Assembly (NCBI RefSeq): GCF_027409185.1
Contig: NC_084462.1
Span: 183,696,071 to 183,760,070, forward strand
DNA length: 64,000 nucleotides
Source: Cynocephalus volans
Lineage: Eukaryota; Chordata; Mammalia; Dermoptera; Cynocephalidae
Direction of reading: 5' to 3'
Under the pieces are notes generated by a model. The model saw only the letters and a list, made by a program, of their open reading frames with translations. It searched no databases and was not told where the DNA came from. Both the position numbers and the translations under genes were made by a program. This document shows, piece by piece, positions 22,886 through 36,230 of this stretch; position 1 is the stretch's first letter; each line of letters opens with the position of its first letter.

Positions 22886-24020
22886 CGCTGTCCTGCCCAC
22901 TCCCCCAACCCAGTGAGCTGCCCGGCCTCTCCCGCGCCCCCAGCCAGCCCCTTAGGAGGTCCTACCGCTCTGCCTTCAGCGGGAACCCACCCCACCACCC
23001 CTACCCCCTCTGTCCCTTCTCTACATGGCAGGACACATTGTCCTCTGCCCATCTCTCTGTGGCTGTGGCTCATAGGGCCCCTCATGATCCCATTGCTCCC
23101 CACCCCCCACTCGCCACCTCTCCGAGGACCCTCCACCAAGCCCTCTCCAGAGGGTGCCAGACACATGAAGCAGAGGGAGCCTGGGCTTACCATGGTCTTG
23201 GCCGCAGGGGGTTCAGCCCTAGGCCCCAGACTTGTCTGGGCCACGACGAGGGTCAGCCCACATGTTCCTCTGGGCCAAGTTCCACCCAGACCTGGTGCCC
23301 ATGACCTGCACTGCTGAACTTCCCTGAAATCTGTCCCTGGATTATCCCAGACAGGGAAGGGCCAGCCTCTAGCCTCTGCTCACCCATGGCCTCAGGCCCA
23401 ACACACCCACCAAGGACGGGTTTCTCCATGCAGGCCGACAATCTTGTGCCTGCAGGTCCATCTGCTGCTTCACCAGGCCAGGCTCTGGGCCCTGCCCAGA
23501 CCTTCCAGCCCCCCCCCAGACCTTCCGGTCCTCACCCCTCCCATCTCCCAGGCCCAGGCCCAGGCCAGCCTGGGGAGGGTGTTAGGCCCCCTCTCCCTCA
23601 GGCCTCCAGCCTCCCCTCTGCACCCCTGCTGCCCCTGCCCTGGCAACCTGTGTGGGACCATGCACCAAGGCCATCCTGCTCCTGTCTTTCCCTACAGGCT
23701 TTCTGCACTCCAGCCAGACCATAGTCTAAGAATCAGGACTGGGTTGACGGGGCCAGCGCTGTTGAGTGGGCAGGGATGAGGACTGGAAGGCATTGCAGCT
23801 TGACAATGCAGAGGTCACGGTGGTGTTCCCATGCCCTGAGATGTAACTGGAACAGCCACAATTATTCAGCCCTGCAGCCTCCACTCCAACGTGCCACCTC
23901 ACCCACCCCCCAGCAACCTGCCATCACCACCCAATGGCCAGCAGCCCCCACCAGCCCATCCTCTTCTGCAGTTTCACTGGACTCAGGACCCAGCTCCGTC
24001 AGGCACCTTCCATCTTCCCG
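22886..24020. other. Intergenic, no gene seen
   Basis: GC-rich, Pro/Ser-coding in several frames at once. No recognisable exon or repeat. Confidence 0.5.
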
Positions 24021-24024
24021 CTAA

Positions 24025-24108
24025 ATGACAGGTGCATGAGGGCAGGGACTTCCTGTCATCGTTGCTGTGTCCCCAGGGCCTGGCACAGAACAGGTGTGCA
24101 GTAAGATC
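24025..24108 (+). mobile_element. L2 LINE 3' end
   Basis: The typical L2 terminus is present: GAGGGCAGGGACTTCCTGTC, then GCTGTGTCCCCAGGGCCTGG and CACAGAACAGGTGTGCAGTA. Confidence 0.65.
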
Positions 24109-24374
24109 TGGGGAGAGAGGCAGGGAAGCAGAGCTGGTGAGGCGCTGATCATTCCCAGCTCACGGGGAGAGAACAGGATTGTTTCTAGGGTCACCTGGCT
24201 GGACAGGGACAGCGGCACCAGGACTGACCGGGAGCTCCTTGTCCACAGGCATTGAGGCTCACAGGTTCATAAACCCACCACCTGCTGCAGGTGGGCCTGA
24301 GACTGCAGGGCCAGCTCCTCCTCCCCAGGCCTCTCTGGCCCAGGGGCCCAGGACCCTGTGAGACCTTCTGAGGA

Positions 24375-24560
24375 AGTGGCTCAGGCCTCCCCGGAGGCCT
24401 TATCTCGCCCTGCGGAGACCAGGCTGGTGTGAGACAATTGATGGAGGCGCAGCGTGAGCGTTATCAGATGAGGCCAGGAAATACGACCAGGCGGGGACCA
24501 AGCGCCGAGCTGATCCAGCGCTGCCGGGCCTTCGCGCGTGCTAATAAATTACCCGGAGCA
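24375..24560. promoter_or_regulatory. Candidate conserved element
   Basis: CpG-containing, non-repetitive block with CCTTATCTCG, GAGACAATTGATGG, GAGCGTTATCAGATGAGG and GTGCTAATAAATTACCCG. GATA (TTATC) and homeodomain (TAATAAATTA) cores are interspersed with CpGs. Candidate enhancer, inferred. Confidence 0.35.
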
Positions 24561-24852
24561 AACGGCCACTAGCACACAAGGGCAGTGGTGACATGGTCTT
24601 TCCAGGGACAGCAAGCGGCAGGTGACTCTCTCGCCTCTGGTCAGCAAGAGGGGACAGAAAAGAGCTGTCCCGGAGCTCCCAGCCTGGGCAAGTGCGGCCT
24701 GTCTCCTGAGTCCAGGTGGGGGCAGCTCCAGCCCCCCATTGGCAGGGAGATGGGAGGTGGGCCTCGTCTGGTTCCAGAACCTTGTTCTTCCCACAAAGCC
24801 AAGCAGCAGGCAGGACCCGCACTGCCTCTGGCCCTCCTTTGTGGTGTTCCTA

Positions 24853-24985
24853 GAACAGGGGTCAGCAAACTATGGCCCTCCAGCCAGTGCAGCCCACCCC
24901 CTGCTTTTATACATAAAGCTCTATTGGAACATGGCTGCACCACTTGTCTCTGTATTCCTTGCAAGGGGAGAGCTAGAGATGGCAG
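24853..24985. mobile_element. hAT-type DNA transposon relic
   Basis: GGGGTCAGCAAACTATGGCC, then CTTTTATACATAAAGCTCTA and TTGGAACATGGCTGCACC, match a common non-autonomous hAT (Charlie/MER group) element. Only one end is present. Confidence 0.6.
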
Positions 24986-24989
24986 CGGG

Positions 24990-26730
24990 GGCAGCACCAG
25001 CCCCTGAGCCCCTCGTGACTTCCCCGTGGCAGTGCATGGATGGTGGGTCCAGGCCCCTGTGGCCAGGCATGGCCCCTCTGTGCACACTGCGCCCCCCAGC
25101 CTGGCATACTTGGGGCTCCCCAAGGTAGCTTTACCCCAGGGAGATGCACCCCCACACCTACCTGGCAGCCCCTCAAACTGGGTTGAAACCCCACAAACCA
25201 GTCAGGGCTGAACCCCACACCTGTGGCCACTGTGCCAGCCTCTCTCAGCCCTGGCTTGGTCCAGGGCTGCCACGTGCACCAGCACCTGGAGGGCTGGTGA
25301 GCAGGGGCCATGGGGACAGCGTAGCCGCTGCCTCCTGGCTGTGTGAAAGGGACAGGTTGCTGCACCTCGCTGAGCCACACCTTCCTCATCTGCAAACGAG
25401 GGGCTAACTTGGCATCTCCCAGGCAGGGCAGTAGAACATGCCCAGCCCAGGACAGACTCTGGGAAAGGCAGGTCCCCTTGCCCCTGCCATCCTTCTCTGG
25501 ACCAGACACTGCCCCCTCCTGCTGGGACAATATTGGGGCTCAGCCAGTGTGCCCCAAATCAGTAGCTTGGGGCCCATCTTTGGCCTGTTCCTCCTGTCAC
25601 CCCAGGGCAGTACTTACAGGAGCAGCCCCTAGTTTCAGCCCGGGGGTTTTTCAGGAGCTGCACAGCACTGGAATTGGCTTGGGGGCACACTTGGGCTGGG
25701 AGGGGAGGGAAGAGCAGTATGGATGTCTGGTCTTGTCTGCAGGCCTGGCCTGCTGTCCACCAGGGGCCTGGGAAAGGGCCGCCTCCTCTCTGCTCTGGGG
25801 CCAGTGGCCTGTCCACAGGGTCGCTGCTATTTCTGCCAAAGGGGAGAGGTAATTATAGCTCAGCCCTTGCCAGCTGGCCCAGCTCAGCAATCCAGCAGGC
25901 AGGGCCGGACGTGGGGACACAGGCCGACAACAGACTCAGCCCCACAGGCAGGCGGGCGAGCGGCACCACCAGACCAAAGCCCTCGGGAAGGAGGCCTGGC
26001 CCATCCACCTGTGCAGCTACAGGTGCTGCCCAGGGCCCGCCTCTCGAGGGGCCCTGCCGGAGGGACACTGCTGGCTGAGACGGGGCTAGGACCTGCTGCT
26101 CCGTGCCTGACAGGGAGACCCCCGGAGCCTGGCTGTTCCTGTCCCTCACAGGCCCAGGAGGGAGCCAGGTAAGATCCAGCTCTGGGGAGCAGGCGGACGC
26201 TCCCTTCCCGCTTCGGAGGAAGCTGCTGGAGCTGAGATTCCCGCGGACAGGTGCAGGAGGGGAGCCTGCCATGGGTGGGCAGTGGGCAGTGGGCAGAGAC
26301 AGGGCAGTGCACATACCGAGTGACCCTGAACGACCCAGGACAAGCTCCAGGGCACCACCCTTCCTGGCTCTCCCGGGACTAAGGGGCTTTCCTAAAATGT
26401 GCGGGTCTCCAGCCACATGAGAGCCTCCAAATTGCACTGCGTGGAGAGTGAAGTGTGGGGCCGCAGGGAAGGGGCTGCCTCTCAGGGGAAGGCAGGAGCC
26501 CAGAGTCCAGTGTGGACACAACTTCCCCAAAAGTCCCTGGCGGCTGTGGGGAGGGGCTGCTGAGGGAGGTCTACAGAGGCCTGGCCCAGCAGGAATGGAT
26601 TTGTTCCTAGGGTGACTTGAGCCCAGGCCTCAGCATTTGGGAATCCCAGAGAAGCAGCCGTTTCCTGAGCTGAGTTAGAAGGATTTCCCGCTCTGCCCTG
26701 CCATGGCTCAGGACGCGCCATGGGTCGGGC
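24990..26730. other. Intergenic, no gene seen
   Basis: GC-rich. A MIR relic sits at 25330-25410. A small GGTAATTATAGC AT patch occurs near 25848. No gene recognised; open frames are compositional. Confidence 0.5.
25330..25410 (-). mobile_element. MIR SINE relic
   Basis: GGTTGCTGCACCTCGCTGAG followed by CTTCCTCATCTGCAAACGAG is the reverse-strand MIR core. Confidence 0.6.
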
Positions 26731-26734
26731 ACCT

Positions 26735-26830
26735 GCTGTAGTAACGGTCTCTGGCCTTCACAGTGACTCCCATTCTACATATGGGAGGAGGGTGGCCTGC
26801 CCAGATCCCACCCAGTGGGGTGCAGGTGAG
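26735..26830 (+). mobile_element. MIR SINE fragment
   Basis: ACTCCCATTCTACATATGGG, a GGAGG remnant and GCCTGCCCAGATCCCACC match the MIR core (plus strand) at high divergence. Confidence 0.4.
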
Positions 26831-29035
26831 GGTCCTTCCACCCCTGCCTGCCTGGGGCTCATCAGGTCTGGGTCAGCCGTGCCCCATTCTAGGGTGCCCC
26901 TACACCCAGCAGACGGACAGCTGTCACCTGGTACTGCTGTTGCCCCAAGTCCCAGATGCACCGGAGATGGGTGGGTCACACCTTCAGCATGGGAAGTGGC
27001 CCCAGAGCCACGCGGCCAGCTCCTGCTCCCTGCCCCTTCTGGCTGGGCCCAGCGAGCGGGCCGTCCAGCCAGGGTCCTCCCAGGAGTTGTCCCTCCTGCA
27101 TAAGTGGCAAATGCACGTTATCTGGGAGCAGCCGGCGTGTCCCTGGCTGTGAGCACTGCCGCCCTCCCGGGAGCCCCACCTCCCCGCCTGACCCGTACTC
27201 TGCCTCCCGCCCTGCAGAGGGGGGCCATAGGGGGTGGCAGGGGGATCAGCTTCCTGTTTTCTTTCCCAGCTGGGAGAAGGCACAGTCACCTCTGCGGCTT
27301 CAGGCCCTGTCACTCAGCCCCGTGGCTGAGCTACGTAGGTGTTTGGGAGAGGGGAGGCCCAACCCTGCCTGGGGCTGCCAGCCCCTAGGGGTGACAGCCT
27401 CACCTGGACAGGGCTGTCCAGAGGGCGGCGAGGCAGCCCTGAGGCCACAGCCCTGTGTCTCTGTAATGGAAACTTCTTGCTGGAGTGTGAGCCGCGACAG
27501 CTCCGGTTCCCGCCCTGCACTAGCGCAGCTCTGATCACCAGCAGATTGCGGCCTGTCAGGTGGGCAAGCTCACCCCGAGGTGCAGCAGCAGCAGGAGCCC
27601 AGGTGGGCCGGGGCAGGGGTGTGTGCAAGAGAGAGCATGTGAGTGTGTCTAAGCGTGCAAGTGTCCGTGTGTGTGAGTGCATGTAAGAGTGTGTACGTGT
27701 GTGTAAGTCATGGGAGGGGCCATGAGCCTCCAACTTCTCCAGGGCCGTCCTTGGCTTCTCAGGATCCTGGCCCACCTGCTCCGGGGGCACCCTGGAGGAG
27801 GCAGCTGGACGGTCTCTGCCGCTCCAGGGCTGTGAGATGCTCTGTGCAGGCTCTTCCGGCCACTGAGCCCAGGTCCTGTGAGTAAACACAGTCCTGTGGG
27901 GTAAGCCGGGTGCTGAGCAGGGTGCCACCACATGGTCAGAGCTGAGGAAGGGCCCTCCCTGTGTGGGGCAGGGGGTGCTGGGGTCTCCCAAGTGCCAGCT
28001 GCTGCACTCTGGGCCACGACCGCCCCCAGGGACCCTTGGTGAGAACGGAGATACATCGGCGGGTGAGGGCCATGGGCAATAGGGCAGGTGGCATGGGGAC
28101 AGGTGGAGCCGCAGTGAGCCCTCCTGCCAAGTGCAGGGGTGTGGGCCACCTGGCATCTGGAGAAGGCAGAAAGCCCAGAGGGGGACTCCCAGAGGCAGTG
28201 GGGCTGGACTAGGTGGCAGGAGAAGAGGGGGCCAGGCCCCAGGATTGGCATTATCCAAGGCGCTGAACCAGGATGGAGCCGGTCTGGCCAACCTGCACGC
28301 CCCCTGAAAGCTGGTGGGAGGGGTGGGGGGCTGAGTTTGGGGGGCCAGGACAGCAGGCTGGACAGACTCAGTGTCAGTGGGGCCCTGGGCTCTGTGGGTG
28401 CCGACACCGTCTCTCAAAGGCTTCCACACAAGGTGGGAGGGAGGGCAGGCACTCAGCCAAACCCCAGGAGAGAGGTGGAGGGGCTTTCTGAGCTCTGGGG
28501 AGGCCGCAGAGGGTGTGCCCCCCTGACCGAGGTGCTGGGCATTGGCTCTCATGGCCCCACCTCCCACCAGCAGGGAGGGCCAGACAGGCCCACCACCTGG
28601 AGCCCCAAGCCGGGGCTCCAGCACCCGGCAGACCCGGTCCCAACCCGGGCTCTGAGACCTGCAGGCGACTCTCCTCTCCAGGCCTGGGTCCCCCACCCCG
28701 AGGGGAAGTACGGTGCCCCCTCTCACTAGCACGAGGTTAGAGGAGCTGGTCCCAGAGGCCCCGGCACAAAGGGATGTGCCATTGGGTTCCTTATCCCAGA
28801 GTGAGGGGCAGAGTCCCTCAGATGGCCCTGCCCTCCCTAGGCCGTGGGGCATGGGGTGACACTCCACAGTCCAGGCCCCAGAGCTATTTTCCGCCCTTTA
28901 TCACCCATCTGTCACAAGCGGCCTCCCGGCAAGTGAACTCCAGTTACATGCTGTCCCTGCCAGAGCCCCAGGCCTCCCGCTCCCAGGCATGCCCCGCCCT
29001 CTGTGTGGGGACAGGGAGGCTTCACCTCCCGCTGA
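26831..29035. other. Intergenic, long chance ORF
   Basis: GC-rich. It contains a 517-codon minus-strand open frame at 27314-28867, Pro/Ser/Gly-rich and without domains, that runs straight through a GTGT microsatellite at 27615-27715. I do not call it a gene (see findings). Confidence 0.5.
27615..27715. repeat. GTGT-rich simple repeat
   Basis: Degenerate GTGTGTGAGTGC/GTGTAAGTG tract. Low complexity. Confidence 0.75.
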
Positions 29036-29039
29036 GCAG

Positions 29040-29155
29040 CCCAGAGCTGCTCCACCTCTCTTGTCACTGGTGGGAAACGAGGCCCAGCGAGGTCACTCTA
29101 CTTAACTGAGGTCACAGAGCCAAAGAAGGATGGAGCCCAGGACTCGATCCAGACC
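29040..29155 (+). mobile_element. MIR SINE relic
   Basis: GGGAAACGAGGCCCAGCGAG, GAGGTCACAGAGCCAAAGAA and GGAGCCCAGGACTCGATCC follow the MIR core in order. Confidence 0.7.
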
Positions 29156-29504
29156 GGGGGGATGCCAGAGGCCCCCCTCCTCTCAAAAGCTTTCTCCCTT
29201 CCTGAAAGGAACAGCTCTGTCTAGGTGGGGATGGGACAGTGGGGGTGGGGAGGCCACCAGGGTGCAGAAAATGGCCCAGGTGATGATGGGCAGCTGGAGA
29301 AGGCCCCAGGGCTCCAGAGAGACCTGCAGAGCTGGAGGATGCAGGGCAAAGGACAGGCCACCCCATAGGACGTCCTCACTGCCCAGATTCCGGGTCTGGG
29401 CAAAGTCACATCTGCTCCCTGACTAGTAACAGCAGAGCTGATGTCATGGAGTGCAGGCGTGGTCAAGGCGAGCTTCTGAACATGAATGCGCTCCCCTCAC
29501 AGAG

Positions 29505-29640
29505 CCCAGGAGGTAGGTCTATTGCTCCCATGTTACAGCTGAGTGGATCCAGGCCCAGAGAGGTCGAGAGACTTGCCCAAGGTCACCCATGGTCACACAA
29601 GGTGTTCCAGAGCCTGCACCCAGAGACACCGAGCCCTGCT
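29505..29640 (+). mobile_element. MIR SINE relic
   Basis: CTCCCATGTTACAGCTGAGT, CCCAGAGAGGTCGAGAGACT and TGCCCAAGGTCACCCATGGT match the MIR core closely. Confidence 0.75.
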
Positions 29641-30930
29641 GCAGCCCCTGAGCATGTCTGCCAGGGCTGCAGGAGATGCCACCGAGTGCTGAACAGTGCG
29701 AGAGACCGGGTTCTGGATCCAAGAGGTCCATGGGGGCCTATGCTCCACCCTTCATCCTTGCCCCAAGCTTCAGCAACTGAGTCCTGGGTGTCCAGAGAGC
29801 CCTTCCAGCTGCAGACAGGCTGCTGTGGAAGGCTGTCCAGTGACCCTGCTGGGAAGCTGCCCAGAAAGACCAGAGGTGCTTGGCCCTCTGTGGCACACTG
29901 TCCTGGAGGTCACATCAGGCTCCACATTCCAGGTGACCAAGCCCCAGGTCCAGGGTCCCTGGGGGCCTCTGCTGCTTTCCCACTGCGGGGCCTGCACGTA
30001 CAACCTCTCCCTCGGCCACCCTCAGCAAGTGCATGTCTTAAAGATAAGCCGCCCCCTCCCTGCCTCCCCCAGCCAGCCTGCTCCTTCCACGACCCTATTT
30101 GCAATAAAAATCTGATGCCGTGATAGGAGAAAATTGCTCCCTTTTAAAATAATTGAGCCCGTCCAAACGGCTCCCATGCAGACATTACTAACGGGCTCTC
30201 CGCTTATCTGTGATATTTATGCCCACACAGGGGTCAGGGCTGCAGCCGCCCTGTTATATGTGGGAGGGGCATGGTGGCCCTGGGGTCACCACTGTCCTCA
30301 CCCAAATCGGCACCTCCCCACAGCCCTCCCCTGCTCAGCCCCCTGAGGTAGCCACTCCTTTTGGGGACCCTGAGGAGCTGTGCTGAAGGACAGTGTGGAC
30401 CCCTCACTCTCAGCCTGTTCTCAGCCCTGGGGGGCAGGGTCCCTGCAGGATCGGTGGAAGCAGGAAAGCTCCTCATGAGATGCAAACACTTTCTGTGCCC
30501 TGACCCCTGGTCCAGCCCGGGCTGGGAGTGAGGGCAGGGTAGGGGGCTCCCCATGCCACCGCCCCTCCAGCCAGGAGGGGACAGAGAGGACCCTCTGTGT
30601 GGCTGCAGAAGCCCCAGACTTCTCTGGCCTCCATTTCCCTGCCTACAAGGGGAAAGGTGGACTCACCACCCCAGGGCCCTTGAAGGACTGACGCTCTGCA
30701 CCTGGCTTCACCTGCATGGATGCCCGGCAGGGTCTGCACCCCAGGCAGGACAGGAGGAGATCTCAGAAGTCAAGGACCCAGCCAAGGCTGGGAAAGAAAA
30801 GTCCCTAGAGGGGCTGCCGTTAATGAGCAAGAGAGTGGGAAACGCACAGCACCCCAGTGATCAGAGACGCTGGGAGGAAGCCAAGCAGGTGCCCGTACAC
30901 CCAGTGGGTGACCAATGTGACACAGGGAGA
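29641..30930. other. Intergenic, no gene seen
   Basis: Mixed GC-rich sequence. A conserved-looking island lies at 30070-30235 and a MIR-like tag near 30610-30665 (CTCCATTTCCCTGCCTACAA). Noncoding NRAC 5' exons may exist upstream of 31.6 kb, but I could not identify one. Confidence 0.4.
30070..30235. promoter_or_regulatory. Candidate conserved element
   Basis: AT-rich island with TTTGCAATAAAAATC, CCCTTTTAAAATAATTGAG, GACATTACTAACGG and GCTTATCTGTGATATTTATG. It lies 1.4 kb upstream of the first NRAC coding exon, so it is a reasonable candidate for NRAC regulation. Inference only. Confidence 0.35.
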
Positions 30931-31055
30931 GGGTGGGAGAGACAGAAACCAAGGGGCAGAGACAGAGAGAGACAAAGAGACAGAGAGAGACAAAGAGACA
31001 GAGACAAAGACACAGAGACACAGAGATACACAGACAGACAGAGACAGAGAGTCTG
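30930..31055. repeat. GAGACA purine-rich repeat
   Basis: Degenerate GAGACAGAGAGAGACAAAGA-type tract. Strongly purine-rich on the plus strand. Arg/Glu/Thr-rich open frames through it are artefacts. Confidence 0.9.
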
Positions 31056-31219
31056 GGCAGTGCTGAGGGGTGGCCCCCAGGAGCTCAAGGGCACCACCCC
31101 ACCAGCACCTGCCCAACAAGGTGGGCGTGCCCCTCTGGGAAGCCTTTCCCAAGGTCTGGCCAAGCCCTGACAACTCGCAGGCCCTCAGCCCCGTCCTTCC
31201 ACACCCCGGAGCCTCCCCT

Positions 31220-31395
31220 GCCGAAAGAAGGCAAAGCAGACATGTTTATCGCAGCCTTATCCATGACCTCAAAAAGTTGCAAATGATGATAATAAAATGC
31301 AAACTTCCTGAACACCCAGTAATGGAGGGTGGCTGGAAATTGCAGGACGTCAGCCCAGTGGAATATTAGGTAGTCACTAAAGCCGATAATTACGG
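31220..31395 (+). mobile_element. Ancient L1M 3' fragment
   Basis: GACATGTTTATCGCAGCCTT, AAAAAGTTGCAAATGATG, AATGGAGGGTGGCTGGAAAT and GTGGAATATTAGGTAGTCAC resemble the L1M 3' UTR in order. Highly diverged. Confidence 0.5.
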
Positions 31396-31613
31396 AGACT
31401 GTGGCAGCAGATGAAGAAACCGCTTACATAGAGTTTTCGAGCGAGGTGCGAGCAGGATTTATCTGCACTGGGAGCACAGTGGGGTCCACTTGTCACTGAG
31501 GCCGATCGGAGGCCGGGGGAGCCAGCCCAGCTTCCTGGGAAGAATTTTCTCCTCCTTTCATTTTTATCCCTACGAGTGCTGCTTGTGTGATAAACGATGC
31601 CTCTGCTTATCTC

Positions 31614-31631
31614 AGGACCATGTTCCAGTAA

Positions 31632-31634
<3 letters not shown>
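31614..31634 (+). promoter_or_regulatory. NRAC: NRAC start context with abutting uORF
   Basis: A plausible splice acceptor (CTTATCTCAG, AG at 31614-31615) is followed by a three-codon upstream ORF, ATGTTCCAGTAA (31620-31631). Its stop codon directly abuts the NRAC start codon at 31632. The uORF start has A at -3; the NRAC start has T at -3 and A at +4, a weak context. Exact transcript 5' end unknown. Confidence 0.45.
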
Positions 31635-33936
<2,302 letters not shown>

Positions 33937-35600
33937 CCGGCCTGGACAGCAGCACCTCAGATGACCCCAGCACCGAGGCTGCAGGGGGAGACCCCCACGG
34001 GCGGTCTAGGGGCTTTGAGATGGCCCCAAGCCCTGGCTCTGGAGCTGCCCCAAGAGAGAGCTGTGCTGCCAGTGCTCTGTGAACCAACCGTGGGGACCAG
34101 GGGACTGCTGCAGATGCGGCACATGGCCCTGAGCCCTTCCAATCAGCACCGCCCTCCTGTTTTATATGTCAGGGTCCACTGTGAGGTTTTATTAGAAAAA
34201 GGATTTGACTACTGAAAGTTGGGGACCCACATGCTCTGGCCCTCAGACTCACCCTTTGGACCCCTCCCTCGTCCCAGCAGGAACTCGTGGTACCCTTTGG
34301 GCCTGAAGCAGATGCCTCCGTATGCACCCTTGAGGAGGGGGACACCATGCCCCATACCTGTGGGACTGCTCGAGAAGGCGAAACCCAGACTTTTGCTACT
34401 TTTTGAACATCCCAGGGGCTCAGGCCTGCAAACCCCATTGGGAGAGAAAGGTCTGGTGGTTGGGGTGGGGACACTCTCTCCTGAAGGCCATGTGGGGTCC
34501 CTTGTTGTTGGTGTCAGGTGCCATCCTCTGAGCCTGGGTCTGATGGCCCCACTTATCCCCAAGAGCCTGGGGAAGCCCGGGGGGAGGGAGCCGCAGAGGG
34601 CCGGCTGCGGGTGTGGGAGCGGAGGGCGCAGAGGGGTGTGAGAGGCCCAGGCCCGTGCTGCCTTCTGATCACAGCCTCTGGGCCCAGGCTCCGCTAGCAG
34701 GAGGACAGAGCCGAGCCCTGGTCCACGCCAGTGCCAGCCCCGAGCTGCAGGGCCCATGGATCCCCATGACTGTCTGTAGAAGCAGCTTCGTCACCCGATG
34801 GCAGGGCTGAGGAAAGCCCAGTGATGACAAGCTTCAGGGGACCCCTAGACCCTGCATGGACTGGGGAGGCCTCATCAAAGCAGGGAGGCCCACGGTCAGA
34901 CACCAGGAGAGACTGCCAGGTGACCGTCACACAGGTGTCTGCAGGGCCAGCCTGAGACTCGAGGGTGCGGCCACAATGACCACACTGCCCTTCGGTGGCT
35001 GTGCTCTACCTGTCCACTGATTTTCTATTAGAACACACTGACTTCTCTCACTCAGAACTTTTATAGAAACAAGAAAAACAGCTACAACCCACAGGCTGGA
35101 TTGCCCCCTCATCTTCTCCAGACTCAGGGAGCCAGGGTGGTGACCTCCACGGTCTCTTCTGTCTTTAGAATCTGGGGGGCCCAGAGTGAGGGATCCCAGC
35201 ATAGAGGGGCCCTGTTTACAGAAGTGGCCTCGAGGGAACCACAGTGGAGACTCCACAGGACAGCACCAGCACTTGGGGACCCTACAGCATCACACTGTCA
35301 CCATGGTTACCACCCTCTTGCACGGGCCCAGCCTCACCCTGCCCCCATGAAGAGGACAGGCAAACAGAGGGTAAACAGAGGCACAGAGAGGTTAGGTCAC
35401 ATGCCCAAGACCACCAAGTGGTCACAGACCTCTGGCTCAGCCCTCTCTGTGCTTGGGGCCGCCAGCCGCCCTGCCTCCCTCTCGGAGAGGCCTGCCTGGA
35501 AGGGGGCTGGTCTCCCCAACACCTGTGGGGAGGGGTGAGGGCAGCCCCCTCCTCACGGCCCAGCTCTGTAGGGTCCCACACAACTATGACCCACCTGACT
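33937..35600. other. NRAC: NRAC downstream region, possible 3' UTR
   Basis: No further gene seen. The first canonical AATAAA on the plus strand after the stop codon that I noticed is at 35604-35609, so an NRAC 3' UTR of up to about 1.7 kb is possible. A MIR relic lies at 35350-35460. The true 3' end cannot be set from sequence alone. Confidence 0.4.
35350..35460 (+). mobile_element. MIR SINE relic
   Basis: GGCACAGAGAGGTTAGGTCA, CATGCCCAAGACCACCAAGT and GGTCACAGACCTCTGGCTCA match the MIR core in order. Confidence 0.65.
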
Positions 35601-35610
35601 TTTAATAAAT
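35601..35610. terminator. Candidate two-way poly(A) signal
   Basis: TTTAATAAAT reads AATAAA on the plus strand (35604-35609) and ATTAAA on the minus strand (35606-35601). It lies between the convergent NRAC and TMEM179 genes. The minus-strand downstream side is GU-rich (about 35570-35598). Use by either gene is inference. Confidence 0.4.
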
Positions 35611-35797
35611 ATTGCCCAGAGATGTACACTATGCACCTGAGAAATCATTCAAAATCCATCTCACACCCAGGAAGTCACATGGGAATCAGTGACACTTGAC
35701 CCCCCAGACTCAACCCACCTGAGACTCGAGCCCACCTGAAAATGTAGACACGAAGGCACCACCATGGGGAAGACCAACTTTCTTTTTTCAATATGTA

Positions 35798-35835
35798 TTT
35801 GTGTGTGCGTGCGTGCGTGCGTGCGTGTGTGTGTA
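35798..35835. repeat. TG/TGCG microsatellite
   Basis: GTGTGTGCGTGCGTGCGTGC continues into GTGTGTGTGT. An alternating purine-pyrimidine run, likely variable in length. Confidence 0.95.
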
Positions 35836-35979
35836 AAAAGGTCTGTTTCAAGGATTTTGCTTATGCGATTGTGAGAGCTGGTGCACGAGAGATCTGCAGG
35901 GCAAGCCACCAGGCTGGAGACCACAAGGTCAGCTTCTAATCCCTGATACGTTTTTGGAACAAAATCACCAAATACCAAA

Positions 35980-36230
35980 TGCAATGTGTTTAAATCGCAA
36001 ATTCAATGCAGTTAAAACCACGAGAACAAGGTGAGCTGGAAGGCAGGCGCAAGCGAAGAAAAATATGACAGATTCCTCGTCATCCACATGGGAGACTCAG
36101 ATGTTTTTCTATTCGGATTTTGAGAAATAAATGCATGTAAGTTTAAGAATATTTACTTTCAGTTTAGCCAGAAATACAATTAAAACAAGGATGTCCATTA
36201 TCAAAAAGCCGGGGAGAGAAGCGAGGGCGT
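35980..36230. other. AT-rich block, unassigned
   Basis: AT-rich island between the two genes, with AAATGCAATGTGTTTAAATC, GAGAAATAAATGCATGTAAG and ATACAATTAAAACAAGG. It could be a constrained element within a long TMEM179 3' UTR, or an old L1 scrap. Not resolved. Confidence 0.3.

Noticed and set aside
30933-31286. Arg/Glu/Thr-rich ORFs at 30.9-31.3 kb
   Set aside because: Produced by the GAGACA simple repeat.
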